From Candidatus Minthosoma equi (GTDB lineage: Bacteria > Bacteroidota > Bacteroidia > Bacteroidales > Bacteroidaceae): a stretch of 57,848 bases of DNA. The notes under the pieces were generated by a model. That model worked only from the letters and a program-made list of their open reading frames with translations. It had not been told where the DNA came from and did not search any database. How positions within the stretch are numbered: the first letter of the stretch is position 1; each line of letters begins with the position of its first letter. Shown here in pieces: positions 23,020 to 32,002 of the stretch. The translations under genes were made by a program, and so were the position numbers. Where the stretch lies: assembly GCA_018064885.1 (NCBI GenBank), contig JAGHUI010000020.1, forward strand, positions 1-57,848, in the 5' to 3' direction.

Positions 23020-24810
23020 ATGGAAGAATTCAAAATAATAGCAAAGACGTTCCAGGGACTTGAGGAAGTCCTTGCAAAAGAACTCATCAACCTCGGTGCC
23101 AACAATGTAGAAATCGGTCGCCGAATGGTGTCATTCACAGGAGATCAAGAGATGCTATACAAGGCGAACTTCTGCACTCGTACTGCAGTGAAAGTCCTGA
23201 AGCCAATCAAAGAGTTCAAATCTACCGATGCTGACGATGTTTATGAAGTCGTTAAGAAAATGGATTGGGAGAAATACATGGATGTTAAGAACACATTCCT
23301 TGTTGATTCTGTCATCTTCTCCGACAACTTCCGTCACTCCAAGTTTGTGGCATATCGTGTAAAGGATGCTATTGCAGATTATTGGCGTGAGAAGACAGGC
23401 GATCGTCCGAATGTTGGCATAAGTAATCCAGATCTCCGCATCAATGTGCATATAGCAGAGGACGTGGTGACTATCTCCCTTGACTCAAGTGGTGAGAGCC
23501 TTCATCAGCGCGGTTACAAGACAGCAACTGTTGCTGCTCCTATCAATGAAGTTCTTGCTGCAGGTATGATTCTTCTTACAGGTTGGGATGGCGAATGTGA
23601 CCTCATCGATCCTTTCTGCGGTTCAGGAACAATCCTCATCGAAGCAGCCCTCATAGCACAGAATATCTATCCTGGTGTATTCCGCAAAGAATATGCATTC
23701 GAGAAGTGGAAGGACTTCGATGCAGATCTTTTCGACAGAATCTATAACGACGACAGTCAGGAACGTGAATTCGACCATAAGATTTATGGTTACGACATAA
23801 ACCGACAAGTAGTCCAGATCGCAACAAACAATGTGCTCAATGCTGGCGTAAAGGACATCGTAAGCGTTGAACAGCGTGATTTCTATGAGTTTGAGCAGCC
23901 GCTTGAAAAGTCAATCATCATTACAAATCCTCCATACGGAGAGCGTATCACAACTGATGACATCTTCGATCTATATGCAACTATTGGTACAAATCTAAAG
24001 CAGAGATTTGTCGGAAATGATGCATGGATTATCACCTACCACGAAGAACTCTTTGCAAAGATAGGTTTCCGTCCATCAACAAAGTATGCCCTCTTCAATG
24101 GTGCACTTGAGTGCGAATTCAGAAAGTATCAGATCTTTGACGGTAAACTGCGTGAGCGCCGTGAAGAAGGCATGGACATAAAGTCTGCTGATGAACGCAA
24201 GAGAAACATGAAGTTCAAGCCTCATAAAAAGAATGAGGACGGCGAATGGAACGGTGAGAAGAATACAGATGACGAAAGCCATTACTTCAAGTCAAAGCCA
24301 TACAAGGATGATCGCAGAAGGAAGGAGGAAAGCCGTGATTTCCAACGCCGTAGCAAGGAAAGTGGCAGAAGCGATGATTTTGACACACGTCATAGCGAAA
24401 GCCGTGAAGATAGACTTGCAAATCGCAGAAGAATGTTTGAGGCAGCCGACGAAGAGGAAGCAGAAATCATCAACCGTCACCTCGGCAAATGGGGCGACCG
24501 CATGGAGAGAGTGAAGAGGGATGATGACAGAAGAAATTTCGGCGGAGGCAGAGACTTCAAGCCTTCAAGAGATTCTCGCGATTCACGTTTTTCAAGAGAC
24601 TCTCGTGATTCTCGTGACTCACGTCCTTCAAGAGATTCAAGAGATCGTGATTCTAAATCATTCCATGGTGGAAAATCGTTTGGCGAGGGTCGCAAAGATT
24701 TTCGAGATGACAGAGGCTCACGCCGAGATGGAGGCAAGCCTGCTCGTAAGTTTGACGGACAGAGAGGCGGCGATCGTCCGTCTCGAGGAAAAAGGGATGA
24801 CCGCAAGTAA
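23020..24810 (+). CDS. THUMP-type class I rRNA methyltransferase with SRD-rich tail
   Basis: 596 residues. A THUMP-like RNA-binding region (about 1-160) is followed by a UPF0020-type methyltransferase domain: DLIDPFCGSGTILIEAALIA binds S-adenosylmethionine, and TNPPYGER is the N-methylation motif (NPPY). This matches the RlmL half of E. coli RlmKL, which makes m2G in 23S rRNA; the precise target here is inferred. From about residue 390 on there is a disordered, charged tail of over 200 residues with runs of SRD, DSRDSR and RGG-like pieces. The tail end (24653-24810) is also coding on the other strand for the end of tatD. Confidence 0.88.
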   Translation: MEEFKIIAKTFQGLEEVLAKELINLGANNVEIGRRMVSFTGDQEMLYKANFCTRTAVKVLKPIKEFKSTDADDVYEVVKKMDWEKYMDVKNTFLVDSVIFSDNFRHSKFVAYRVKDAIADYWREKTGDRPNVGISNPDLRINVHIAEDVVTISLDSSGESLHQRGYKTATVAAPINEVLAAGMILLTGWDGECDLIDPFCGSGTILIEAALIAQNIYPGVFRKEYAFEKWKDFDADLFDRIYNDDSQEREFDHKIYGYDINRQVVQIATNNVLNAGVKDIVSVEQRDFYEFEQPLEKSIIITNPPYGERITTDDIFDLYATIGTNLKQRFVGNDAWIITYHEELFAKIGFRPSTKYALFNGALECEFRKYQIFDGKLRERREEGMDIKSADERKRNMKFKPHKKNEDGEWNGEKNTDDESHYFKSKPYKDDRRRKEESRDFQRRSKESGRSDDFDTRHSESREDRLANRRRMFEAADEEEAEIINRHLGKWGDRMERVKRDDDRRNFGGGRDFKPSRDSRDSRFSRDSRDSRDSRPSRDSRDRDSKSFHGGKSFGEGRKDFRDDRGSRRDGGKPARKFDGQRGGDRPSRGKRDDRK

Positions 24811-25303
24811 ACACGAAACGTAAAGTTTCAATATTATATTGATGGCTGAAGGAAAGCAAAATTCCTTTGGCCATTATTTGTTTTGCCTGTTCTGGTTTCC
24901 CTCTGAAGCCATGTACCACCCAAGGCTGAGGATGCCTTCTTTCGTGTTTGCTTTGTGTGACGAGTTCCTGACGAAGGCGCAGCACCTCATCAAATGCCTT
25001 TACACAATGGATAATCATAGGTTTACACAGTTCCTCGCTTATCGCTATTTGTGCTTTGAACGCTTCTATTTGCAAGGCAAATTCGCCGCCGCGCAACTTA
25101 TCCAATCCACATTCTCCAATTGCCCAAACATTATTGTTCATGGCATCATTGCGAACACAATCCACCTTTTCCTTCCAATCATTGGACACCTGCCAAGGAT
25201 GAAGACCGACAGATATTGCTGCGGCTTCCTTGTTAATTTCTCCAGGATAACAATTCAACAGAAAAGGAACTGTGTCTTCATTATGTGTGTGAAAATTGAA
25301 CAT
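24653..25303 (-). CDS. tatD: TatD-family metal-dependent hydrolase
   Basis: 216 residues from the ATG at 25303 (25330 is an alternative). TatD-type landmarks: FNFHTHNED at the start (metal-binding HxH), SVGLHPWQ, AIGECGLD, PMIIHCVKAFDE, WVVHGFRG, and PFFLETDD with the late metal Asp. These enzymes are DNases or D-aminoacyl hydrolases. The last about 50 residues, including LETDD and SVRQTYEQACLHLGVSL, are encoded by DNA that on the other strand encodes the methyltransferase tail, a 158-bp convergent overlap. It is the last gene of the metK-DUF4271-hemD-rnpA-yidD run. Confidence 0.85.
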   Translation of the reverse strand: MFNFHTHNEDTVPFLLNCYPGEINKEAAAISVGLHPWQVSNDWKEKVDCVRNDAMNNNVWAIGECGLDKLRGGEFALQIEAFKAQIAISEELCKPMIIHCVKAFDEVLRLRQELVTQSKHERRHPQPWVVHGFRGKPEQAKQIMAKGILLSFSHQYNIETLRFVFTCGHPFFLETDDRRLSVRQTYEQACLHLGVSLCHLENLCDPRQTIFHHGMI

Positions 25304-25345
25304 AAAGGTTTTGTTTATTAGGCTTCGCATACTGACGATGTAAAG

Positions 25346-25624
25346 TTACCAATGAAACTTGTCTGGGACAGGATCATACCCGTATCCTCCCCAAGGATGG
25401 CAGCGCAGGATACGTTTGCATGCAAGGTATAAGCCTGCAAATGGTCCATGTTTCTTTATCGCTTCTACGGCGTATGCAGAGCAAGTGGGAGTGAAACGGC
25501 AAGATGGGGGGGTGAATGGCGATATGCATTTGCGATAGAAATAAATGGGCAAAAGCAGCAGCCAAGAAAGGAATCCAAGAATATACGAGAATACCTTTGA
25601 AAGAAAACTGGCAATAGTTTTCAT
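25346..25624 (-). CDS. yidD: Membrane protein insertion efficiency factor YidD
   Basis: 92 residues, somewhat longer than the 70-85 usual. The conserved block [20 protein letters not shown], then [14 protein letters not shown], is diagnostic. A hydrophobic N-terminal stretch anchors it at the inner membrane, where it assists YidC. It overlaps rnpA by 4 bp; the rnpA-yidD pairing is widespread in bacteria. Confidence 0.95.
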   Translation of the reverse strand: MKTIASFLSKVFSYILGFLSWLLLLPIYFYRKCISPFTPPSCRFTPTCSAYAVEAIKKHGPFAGLYLACKRILRCHPWGGYGYDPVPDKFHW

Positions 25625-26013
25625 GAAAGACTTGTTTTTTCAGATATGCGCACCAAAGCCTTATTGACACTCTTCTGCACCTGATAGAATGATGGCATCT
25701 TGTCGGTGATGCAGACGAAAGCAATGGCAAGGCAATAATCCTTGTCTGCAAGAGCATTCCAGAGAATATGCTTGTTAAGCCTATAGGACTCGCGCACCAG
25801 TCTCTTCAGGCGGTTGCGGTCAACTGCATGGTGAAAGCGTTTCTTTGGTACAGAAATAAGGACAGAAACTGGAGGATTGTCATTCTCCTTAGGTATCCGC
25901 ATATAAACAATTCGCAGGGGGAAAGCAGCCATAGAACTGTTTCCTCCTGCGAAAAGTTTATCTATAATCAGTTTGCTATTAAGACGTTCTGATTTTTTGA
26001 ATGTGTTGCCCAT
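25621..26013 (-). CDS. rnpA: Ribonuclease P protein component
   Basis: 130 residues starting [12 protein letters not shown] at 26013; the longer open frame upstream overlaps hemD and is not conserved-looking. The RNR motif appears as [14 protein letters not shown]. RnpA binds the catalytic RNA that matures tRNA 5' ends. It is placed between hemD (14-bp gap) and yidD (overlap). Confidence 0.93.
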   Translation of the reverse strand: MGNTFKKSERLNSKLIIDKLFAGGNSSMAAFPLRIVYMRIPKENDNPPVSVLISVPKKRFHHAVDRNRLKRLVRESYRLNKHILWNALADKDYCLAIAFVCITDKMPSFYQVQKSVNKALVRISEKTSLS

Positions 26014-26027
26014 TATTTCTTTAATGC

Positions 26028-26762
26028 CTACAAAGTCTTTGCGTATGCCTCGATGATGGCAGGTACGGAACGGAGCTCTGCTGTTGGCTGATAATCTACA
26101 TGAAGACCTGCATCTTCTGCAGCCTTGATAGTCTTTCCGCCTAAGCATGCAATCTTCACGTCACCTTGCTTAAAGTCTGGGAAATTCTTTACAAGTGAAT
26201 GTATTCCTTCTGGAGAGAAGAAAATGAGCATGTTATAATCCATTGGCTCATCTGAACGGAAATCGTTTGTGACTGTATAGTACATCACAGCCTCGTCATG
26301 CTGTACTGCCAAATCCTCAAGTTTATCCTTTATTTCATCATTATGAACAGATGACTGCGGAACGAAATAGTTTTCAGTCTTATGCTTTGCTATGATAGGG
26401 AAAAGATCTGTAAGCAATCCGCTTTCTGGGAAGAAGTTCTTGCGCTTGCGGTACTGCACATATTTAGATACATACAAAGATACCTGCTGAGACACGCAGA
26501 AATACTTCATGTCATCAGGTATGCTGACGCGCAACTCCTTACAGAGTGCGAAGAAATGATCAATAGCATGGCGCGAAGTGAATACGATTGCGGTATGTCC
26601 TGGAATTTGCACACGCTGAGCACGGAAGTCCTTCGCAGACATTGGCTCAATCTTTATGAATGGGCGAAAAACTAAGTCGAGATTATATTTCTCTGCCACA
26701 TCAAAATATGGTGATTTCTCAGTTTGTGGTTTTGGTTGAGAAACTAAGATTTTTGTTGCCAT
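26028..26762 (-). CDS. hemD: Uroporphyrinogen-III synthase
   Basis: 244 residues. It cyclises hydroxymethylbilane with inversion of ring D in haem and corrin synthesis. HemD is poorly conserved, but TAIVFTSRHAIDHFF, the SPEGIHSLVKNFP block and CLGGKTIKAAEDAG fit the two-lobed fold. The ATG at 26762 shares a base with the DUF4271 stop (TGATG). Haem is needed by the b-type FrdC encoded further along the window. Confidence 0.85.
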   Translation of the reverse strand: MATKILVSQPKPQTEKSPYFDVAEKYNLDLVFRPFIKIEPMSAKDFRAQRVQIPGHTAIVFTSRHAIDHFFALCKELRVSIPDDMKYFCVSQQVSLYVSKYVQYRKRKNFFPESGLLTDLFPIIAKHKTENYFVPQSSVHNDEIKDKLEDLAVQHDEAVMYYTVTNDFRSDEPMDYNMLIFFSPEGIHSLVKNFPDFKQGDVKIACLGGKTIKAAEDAGLHVDYQPTAELRSVPAIIEAYAKTL

Positions 26763-27658
26763 CAATATAAAAGATTTTTGACTATGATACTATCTGTCGT
26801 CCAGCTCAGAATACTCCATAAAACAATAGCTGGAATCACTTCGACGCTGCAAAAGTACAAAAAAATAAGCAAATAACCATACTTTCTTGTCTTAAAGTTG
26901 ACTAACAGCTTGAAAAATAGTAGTATTTCGTACACAAGTGCTACCAAAATGACACATACGGTGACAATTTTGAAGCTGTTATCGAAAAATATGTTTACCA
27001 GTGAAATCGGGAACAAAAAGAATGCTGTGAGTGCTGTCAGAAGGAAATATCCCGACATCCATTTCTTGCTGGATTCTGAGTCGAAAAACACCCAATTCAC
27101 CAGTACGTATATCCATGCTTTGGCATAAATGAATACCATGCTCAGCACGAATCCCACTCCAAGAATCCAATAAGGAATGCCGAGTGCAGGATTGAATTGG
27201 AACTCGTGGTTCATGTAGTCGAAGTAAACAAGCGAAATGCTGACAGCGCTGATCACCGTGAGGAAATAGGCATTGCTTATGTCGCTGGAACTGTCGTTTA
27301 TGTTCTCGTCGCTGTATTGGCGCGTTGTGCTGAAAAAGTCTTTCAAGTGACTGATTACAAGCTTTCTGCTGTGGTAGAGTATTGCTGCCATGATGAAAAA
27401 CAGCAGCGCAATGCCGCCCACAAGCCAATCATCGTTGGCAATAGAATAGCTGCGCTCCGTCATCGGTATGGTATTGTCGGGCAAAGTCACTCCTGTGCGA
27501 TAGAATTCCGAACGCATAAGAGCGTTGGAATCTACCGCATTGAGTATGCTGTCGTAATTAGGATTAGCATCTTTCTTCTCTATCATAGGAGAAGAAGAAA
27601 CGGAATCCCTCAACACCAGCGTGTCTGTTGCCAAACTATCAGCAGAAAACATGTCCAA
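26762..27658 (-). CDS. DUF4271 membrane protein
   Basis: 298 residues. An N-terminal soluble stretch of about 75 residues precedes roughly six to seven membrane segments (for example WLVGGIALLFFIMAAILYH and IPYWILGVGFVLSMVFIYA). The DUF4271 family is confined to Bacteroidetes and has no known function. It sits between metK (3-bp gap) and hemD (overlap), an arrangement I recall as common in the order. Confidence 0.85.
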   Translation of the reverse strand: MDMFSADSLATDTLVLRDSVSSSPMIEKKDANPNYDSILNAVDSNALMRSEFYRTGVTLPDNTIPMTERSYSIANDDWLVGGIALLFFIMAAILYHSRKLVISHLKDFFSTTRQYSDENINDSSSDISNAYFLTVISAVSISLVYFDYMNHEFQFNPALGIPYWILGVGFVLSMVFIYAKAWIYVLVNWVFFDSESSKKWMSGYFLLTALTAFFLFPISLVNIFFDNSFKIVTVCVILVALVYEILLFFKLLVNFKTRKYGYLLIFLYFCSVEVIPAIVLWSILSWTTDSIIVKNLLY

Positions 27659-27661
27659 TTA

Positions 27662-28981
27662 TCAGATATTGAATGCAGTCTTAATCTTGTCTGTGTAATC
27701 AAGTTTCTCCCAAGTGAAGAGCTCCACATTCACCTTTTTGTCGCCAGCGTAGCGGTTGGTGAACTCCTTCTCAACAATCTTAGGCTCTCTTCCGAAGTGT
27801 CCGTAGCTGGCTGTCTCCTCGTAGATTGGATTGCGGAGCTTCAAGCGGTTCTCGATTGCCTTTGGACGAAGGTCGAATATCTCATCTATCTTCTTGGCAA
27901 TCTCGCCGTCAGCAAGGTTCACCTTAGCTGTTCCGTATGTGTTCACGTAGATGCTGACAGGCTTTGCCACACCGATGGCGTAGCTGAGCTGGACGAGAAT
28001 CTCGTCTGCCACGCCAGCAGCAACCATATTCTTTGCAATGTGGCGAGCTGCGTAGGCTGCAGAACGGTCCACCTTGCTTGGATCCTTGCCAGAGAATGCA
28101 CCACCGCCGTGAGCGCCCTTGCCACCGTATGTGTCAACGATAATCTTACGGCCAGTGAGACCTGTGTCGCCATGAGGACCGCCAATGACAAACTTGCCAG
28201 TAGGGTTGACGTGATAGATAATGTCGTCGTTGAACAAAGCCTTGATGTCTTCATTTTGAATCTCTTCCTTCACGCGAGGAATAAGAATGTTGATAACATC
28301 TTCTTTGATGCGTGCAAGCATCTTCTTGTCTGCAGCATCCTGAGCCTCCTTTGTAGTATTTTCTGCATCGACGAACTCATCGTGCTGAGTGCTGACAACG
28401 ATTGTGTGGATTCTCTTTGGCTTGTTGTCATCGCCATATTCAATAGTGACCTGGCTCTTTGCGTCTGGACGGAGATAAGTAACCTCCTTACCTTTGCGAA
28501 GGTAAGTCATCACCTTGCCCTCTCGGCGTATGTCTGCCAATACGCGGAGAATGCGGTGGCTGAGGTCGAGAGATAATGGCATGAAGTTTTCTGTCTCGTT
28601 TGTAGCATAGCCGAACATCATGCCCTGGTCGCCAGCACCCTGATCCTCAGGATTCTCTCTTTCCACACCGCGGTTGATGTCGCCGCTCTGCTCGTGGATA
28701 GCGTTCAGCACGCCGCAGCTTTCGCCGTCGAACTTGTACGAAGACTTTGTATAGCCGATCTTGCAGATTGTCTTGCGAGCAACTTCCTGAATGTCAATGT
28801 AAGCATTGCTCTTGACCTCACCTGCACACACTACTTGACCTGTAGTGACAATCGTTTCACATGCCACCTTTGATGTCTCGTCATAGGCAAGCAAATTGTC
28901 CAGCACAGCATCGCTGATCTGGTCAGCCACCTTGTCTGGATGGCCTTCTGAAACTGATTCTGATGTAAATAAATAACCCAT
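27662..28981 (-). CDS. metK: S-adenosylmethionine synthetase
   Basis: 439 residues, slightly longer than the 385-400 of most bacteria, as in other Bacteroidales. It forms S-adenosylmethionine from methionine and ATP. Motifs: [31 protein letters not shown], and [19 protein letters not shown]. It leads a minus-strand run with DUF4271, hemD, rnpA, yidD and tatD. Confidence 0.97.
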   Translation of the reverse strand: MGYLFTSESVSEGHPDKVADQISDAVLDNLLAYDETSKVACETIVTTGQVVCAGEVKSNAYIDIQEVARKTICKIGYTKSSYKFDGESCGVLNAIHEQSGDINRGVERENPEDQGAGDQGMMFGYATNETENFMPLSLDLSHRILRVLADIRREGKVMTYLRKGKEVTYLRPDAKSQVTIEYGDDNKPKRIHTIVVSTQHDEFVDAENTTKEAQDAADKKMLARIKEDVINILIPRVKEEIQNEDIKALFNDDIIYHVNPTGKFVIGGPHGDTGLTGRKIIVDTYGGKGAHGGGAFSGKDPSKVDRSAAYAARHIAKNMVAAGVADEILVQLSYAIGVAKPVSIYVNTYGTAKVNLADGEIAKKIDEIFDLRPKAIENRLKLRNPIYEETASYGHFGREPKIVEKEFTNRYAGDKKVNVELFTWEKLDYTDKIKTAFNI

Positions 28982-29126
28982 AATTTTTTAAGTATTATAT
29001 TAATAAATGTATGGGATAGAAATTGGGATAATGCACAGGCAAAGGAAAGCATCTCCTTTGTCATTTTAGCATTTTTTACTGTGGTTGCAAGCAGCCCAAA
29101 TCTGTCCACATTGTTGAAATCGGCTG

Positions 29127-29134
29127 CAAAGGTA
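29127..29134 (-). promoter_or_regulatory. Promoter -7 box of metK
   Basis: Minus-strand TACCTTTG matches TAnnTTTG. It gives a metK leader of about 140 bases. The -33 position is not a good TTTG. Confidence 0.45.
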
Positions 29135-29264
29135 CGACTTTTTTCCAAAAGAAAGCACAATCAGCGACAGATTTTTCAAAAAAAATTACATGAATGAGAA
29201 AACGTACTGCGGAGAAATTCCCCCTCACTTTAGGGAATTTACTCGTCAGTTTAGGAAAATAGCT

Positions 29265-29296
29265 CTTGTATTCCTGCGTAATAACCTATAACTTTG
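29265..29296 (+). promoter_or_regulatory. Promoter of the His-rich lipoprotein gene
   Basis: CTTG (29265-29268), 20 bp, TAACTTTG (29289-29296). A gene with its own terminator follows, so this is a monocistronic unit. Confidence 0.65.
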
Positions 29297-29404
29297 CATC
29301 GTCGAAAGGAAAAAGAAACACCTCGGACAAAATACAAAAACAATAAAGCAATAAAATACAATTTAATAAAACAATAAATTATAAACTCTAAAACATTAAG
29401 CAAT

Positions 29405-29548
29405 ATGAAAAAGTTCATCCTCCTTCTCTCAGTGATTCTTGGTTCACTCCTTTTCCAGTCTTGTTTCTGCGAGCACGATTTCTTCGGTCCAGATTATGGT
29501 CATCACGGTCACTACTACCATCATGGCGGACCACATCACGGCTGGTAA
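29405..29548 (+). CDS. Very small His-rich lipoprotein
   Basis: 47 residues. MKKFILLLSVILGSLLFQSC is a lipoprotein signal with the acylated Cys at position 20. The predicted mature part is only 28 residues, with eight histidines (clusters GHHGH, YYHHGG and PHHGW) and a second Cys at 22. It therefore looks like a membrane-tethered metal-binding peptide. It has its own promoter and a strong terminator, which supports expression. I do not recognise a family. Copper, zinc or nickel binding is inference from composition only. Confidence 0.75.
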   Translation: MKKFILLLSVILGSLLFQSCFCEHDFFGPDYGHHGHYYHHGGPHHGW

Positions 29549-29629
29549 AATGAGAAACTCGATTTGAGATAAATCTAAGCATCTCATTCTCAGATATAAC
29601 AGGTTATTGGTTAGATATTGTTAGTTATG

Positions 29630-29656
29630 CGCACGGAGGAAACTCCGTGCGTTTTT
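29630..29656 (+). terminator. Terminator of the His-rich lipoprotein gene
   Basis: CGCACGGAG (29630-29638), GAAA loop, CTCCGTGCG (29643-29651), then TTTTT: a textbook intrinsic terminator. Confidence 0.9.
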
Positions 29657-29718
29657 GTCGTATTATCTTTCTCTATTATTAGCAAATCGCGAGTACATTT
29701 ACCCGCATATTATCTACG

Positions 29719-29796
29719 TTTCATTGTTTGAAATGTACATTCCAAACAATGAAACGTATATTTCAAACAACGAAATGTACATTTCAAACAATGAAA
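29719..29796. repeat. Four-unit palindromic array, locus A (21-bp period)
   Basis: Four 15-bp units spaced by 6 bp: TTTCATTGTTTGAAA (29719-29733), then three units of the reverse-complement form TTTCAAACAATGAAA or close variants at 29740, 29761 and 29782. Spacers are TGTACA, CGTATA and TGTACA. The same array occurs at 46436-46513. Confidence 0.9.
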
Positions 29797-29849
29797 TATA
29801 GATAAATACGAGGTAATTATGACGGTAAAATGCCGCAAATAAATATAGA

Positions 29850-30812
29850 TTATTCGAGCAGGTGCAGTTCGTCGCCGCGAAGCTCTATTGGATAGCCTTC
29901 AATGTTATTTTCGTAAATTTGTCCGGTGCCGAGTCCTTGGGGCATTGTAGGATGGTATTTGGCTACCCAATGGGCAATGGCGTTGAGGCCAACGTTGCTT
30001 TCGAGGGCGGAGGTTGCCCACCAGCCGATATTTCGCTGCTGGGCAAGACTTATCCATTCATCGCAGCCGCTGATGCTGCCATGAAGGGATGGTTTGAGAA
30101 TGATGTATTGGGGATTGATTTCGTTGAGAAGAGACACTTTATAATCTGTGGTATAGGTTTCGAAAGAACCGCATGAGTCGTGACCTATACCGGGAATGAG
30201 CTCTTCGTCGAGTGCGATAGGAAGGGGTGTTTCTTTGCATAGCTTTGCCATTTCTTTCCATTGACCGCCGCGGATTGGCTGCTCTATGCTGTGAAGATCG
30301 AGTGAGGCAAGTGTGTCAAGCTTGCGCATTGCGTCATCTCCAGGCAGGAATGCGCCGTTGGCATCTACACGCAGTTCGATGATTTCTCTTGGATAGCGGC
30401 TGCGTATCTGGCGGAGTAGTGAGACTTCGTCGTCGAAATTGATGGCGCCGATTTTCAGTTTCACGCAGCGAAAGCCAGCTGCAAGTTTTTCCTCTATGCG
30501 CATTTTCATCGTTTCGTAGTCGCCCATCCAGATAAGTCCGTTGATCGGTATGCCTCCTGTGAGTCCGCTGAGGTTCTTGGAGCGCTTTTCATAGTGCCAC
30601 ATGGCTGTCTCCATTGCGAAGAGCATGGCAGATGATGTGTCGGGACTCAAATCTGGCAGAGGGGCATATTCGCCAATGCCGATGTGAGCGGGATCATTCT
30701 CATCAACAATCTCGATGAACTTGACATGATGCTCTGTATAAGTGCCGCGGCTTGTGCCAGCACGGAACTTGAAGCGCAGGGTGTATGGTGTTATTTTGCT
30801 AATTCTTGGCAT
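29850..30812 (-). CDS. menC: o-Succinylbenzoate synthase
   Basis: 320 residues of the enolase superfamily. MenC dehydrates SHCHC to o-succinylbenzoate in menaquinone synthesis. Signatures: KLKIGAINFDDE with the KxK acid/base lysine region, ELRVDANGAF with the first metal Asp, SIEQPI with the Glu, and ALDEEL with the third acidic ligand. Start at MPRISKITPYTLRFKFRAG (30812), which overlaps dacB by 22 bp; the longer upstream frame is antisense-like and rejected. It is separated from menD and menF by dacB, a PH protein, an M16 protease and nadB. Confidence 0.88.
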   Translation of the reverse strand: MPRISKITPYTLRFKFRAGTSRGTYTEHHVKFIEIVDENDPAHIGIGEYAPLPDLSPDTSSAMLFAMETAMWHYEKRSKNLSGLTGGIPINGLIWMGDYETMKMRIEEKLAAGFRCVKLKIGAINFDDEVSLLRQIRSRYPREIIELRVDANGAFLPGDDAMRKLDTLASLDLHSIEQPIRGGQWKEMAKLCKETPLPIALDEELIPGIGHDSCGSFETYTTDYKVSLLNEINPQYIILKPSLHGSISGCDEWISLAQQRNIGWWATSALESNVGLNAIAHWVAKYHPTMPQGLGTGQIYENNIEGYPIELRGDELHLLE

Positions 30813-32002
30813 AAGCGATCTTGGAAATTGCGTCCTACGGATGCTGTCATAACTCCGTTGTTCATGATGGAAAATGCAAGGATGTGGCCATTGGATGCTG
30901 TCACATAGCCTGCAAGGCAAGAACAGCCGGTTACTGTGCCTGTTTTAGCGTGAACATTGCCGAAGGCTGGACCACTGATCATACGTTTTTCCAGCGTGCC
31001 ATCCATGCCGGCAATAGGCAGAGAATGATAGAGATATGTATAGATGTTTGGATTCTGGAAGGCGTATCGCAGCAGGGCTACTTCCGTGTCGGCGCATGAG
31101 TAGTTGTAGAGTGATACTCCGCTGCCATCAGCAACCTTCACTCTGGAGGCATCGGCACCTGTCTTACGGATTACATCCAAAACCCTTTGCGATGCTTCTT
31201 TCCATGTGAATCCGAGATGATAGAACATGGATTCTGCATATAGGTTGTCGGATGTCTTCATCATGTGCTGCAATGCCTGACCGATGGTGATGCTGTTCAC
31301 GAAAATTTCGTAGCATGAGTCGGCAGGCGCTTTACCGAGGTCTGCGCATACTGATGTGCTGTCGCCCTGCGCATTGAACACTCCAAGGTCTTTCAGTTCG
31401 TTGCTTATGGTTTGGGCGAAATAGAGAGGTGGGTTGAAGTAAAGGTCGGTGGAATAAGATTTGAAATCAGGATATAGGCTGCCTCGCTCGTACATAAGCG
31501 GAGATAGGTATGGCATGTTGTTGCAAGGAACATCATCCCAACACCATCCGTTGCCATAAAGGGCGCTTTCCTTCATGCTTGCGTCGGCATAGATTGTTCC
31601 ATTGATTCGGTTTATGCCAAAGTCTTTTATCTGTTTGGCAAAAAAGCGTATGTCGCCATATTTCAATGTGGGATCAAAGTCGCCAACTATGTAAATGTCA
31701 CCATTTAGCAGGCTGTCTTCTGTGACATCTCCTGTGTGGAGAATGCGTGTGCGGTATTCGTGCTGTGCTGTGAGCTGGTCGAGAGCAGCAACGGCTGTGA
31801 AAAGCTTCTGTGTGGATGCTGGGCGCATCACCTTCTGCCCATTGTATGACCAAAGGAGAGAATCTGTGGTGAGATCCCATACGGTTATGCCTGTATTGTA
31901 ATAAGATGTGTCGCATTCTTGTGCAAAAGACTCAAAGTCTTGTGCATGGAGTGGCATGAAAAGTACGAGAAATAAGGCTATGAGCGATGCTTTGCTATAC
32001 AT
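30791..32002 (-). CDS. dacB: D-alanyl-D-alanine carboxypeptidase (PBP4-like)
   Basis: 403 residues with a signal peptide (MYSKASLIALFLVLFMPLHA before QD). Penicillin-binding motifs: the nucleophile Ser in PASTQKLF (SxxK), the SDN triad in MKTSDNLYAE, and KTG in HAKTGTVTG. Class C enzymes of this type trim or cleave peptidoglycan peptides in the periplasm. It overlaps the PH-domain gene upstream by 25 bp and menC downstream by 22 bp, so the three are likely cotranscribed. Confidence 0.93.
   Translation of the reverse strand: MYSKASLIALFLVLFMPLHAQDFESFAQECDTSYYNTGITVWDLTTDSLLWSYNGQKVMRPASTQKLFTAVAALDQLTAQHEYRTRILHTGDVTEDSLLNGDIYIVGDFDPTLKYGDIRFFAKQIKDFGINRINGTIYADASMKESALYGNGWCWDDVPCNNMPYLSPLMYERGSLYPDFKSYSTDLYFNPPLYFAQTISNELKDLGVFNAQGDSTSVCADLGKAPADSCYEIFVNSITIGQALQHMMKTSDNLYAESMFYHLGFTWKEASQRVLDVIRKTGADASRVKVADGSGVSLYNYSCADTEVALLRYAFQNPNIYTYLYHSLPIAGMDGTLEKRMISGPAFGNVHAKTGTVTGCSCLAGYVTASNGHILAFSIMNNGVMTASVGRNFQDRLCQELAK

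Larger units (their letters stand above)
28982..29404. other. Divergent intergenic region between metK and the His-rich lipoprotein
   Basis: Gene-free 423 bp with two divergent promoter-like boxes (29127-29134 minus and 29265-29296 plus). I looked for a SAM riboswitch before metK and see no convincing helix set. The A-rich leader of the plus-strand gene is about 100 bases long. Confidence 0.5.
29549..29849. other. Intergenic region with terminator and palindromic array
   Basis: Holds the terminator at 29630-29651 and the 21-bp-period array at 29719-29796, and no open frame. It separates the plus-strand lipoprotein from the 3' end of the minus-strand menC. Confidence 0.6.

Noticed and set aside
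27197-28576. 459-codon open frame on the plus strand opposite metK and the DUF4271 gene
   Set aside because: It is antisense to two conserved genes, has no family motifs and an odd His/Cys/Val-rich composition typical of shadow frames.
28982-29130. SAM riboswitch before metK
   Set aside because: The leader lacks a recognisable set of conserved helices and no terminator or sequestering stem is evident.
29719-29796. CRISPR-like array
   Set aside because: Only four units, the first inverted, with 6-bp near-identical spacers and no cas genes. A protein-binding or structural array fits better.
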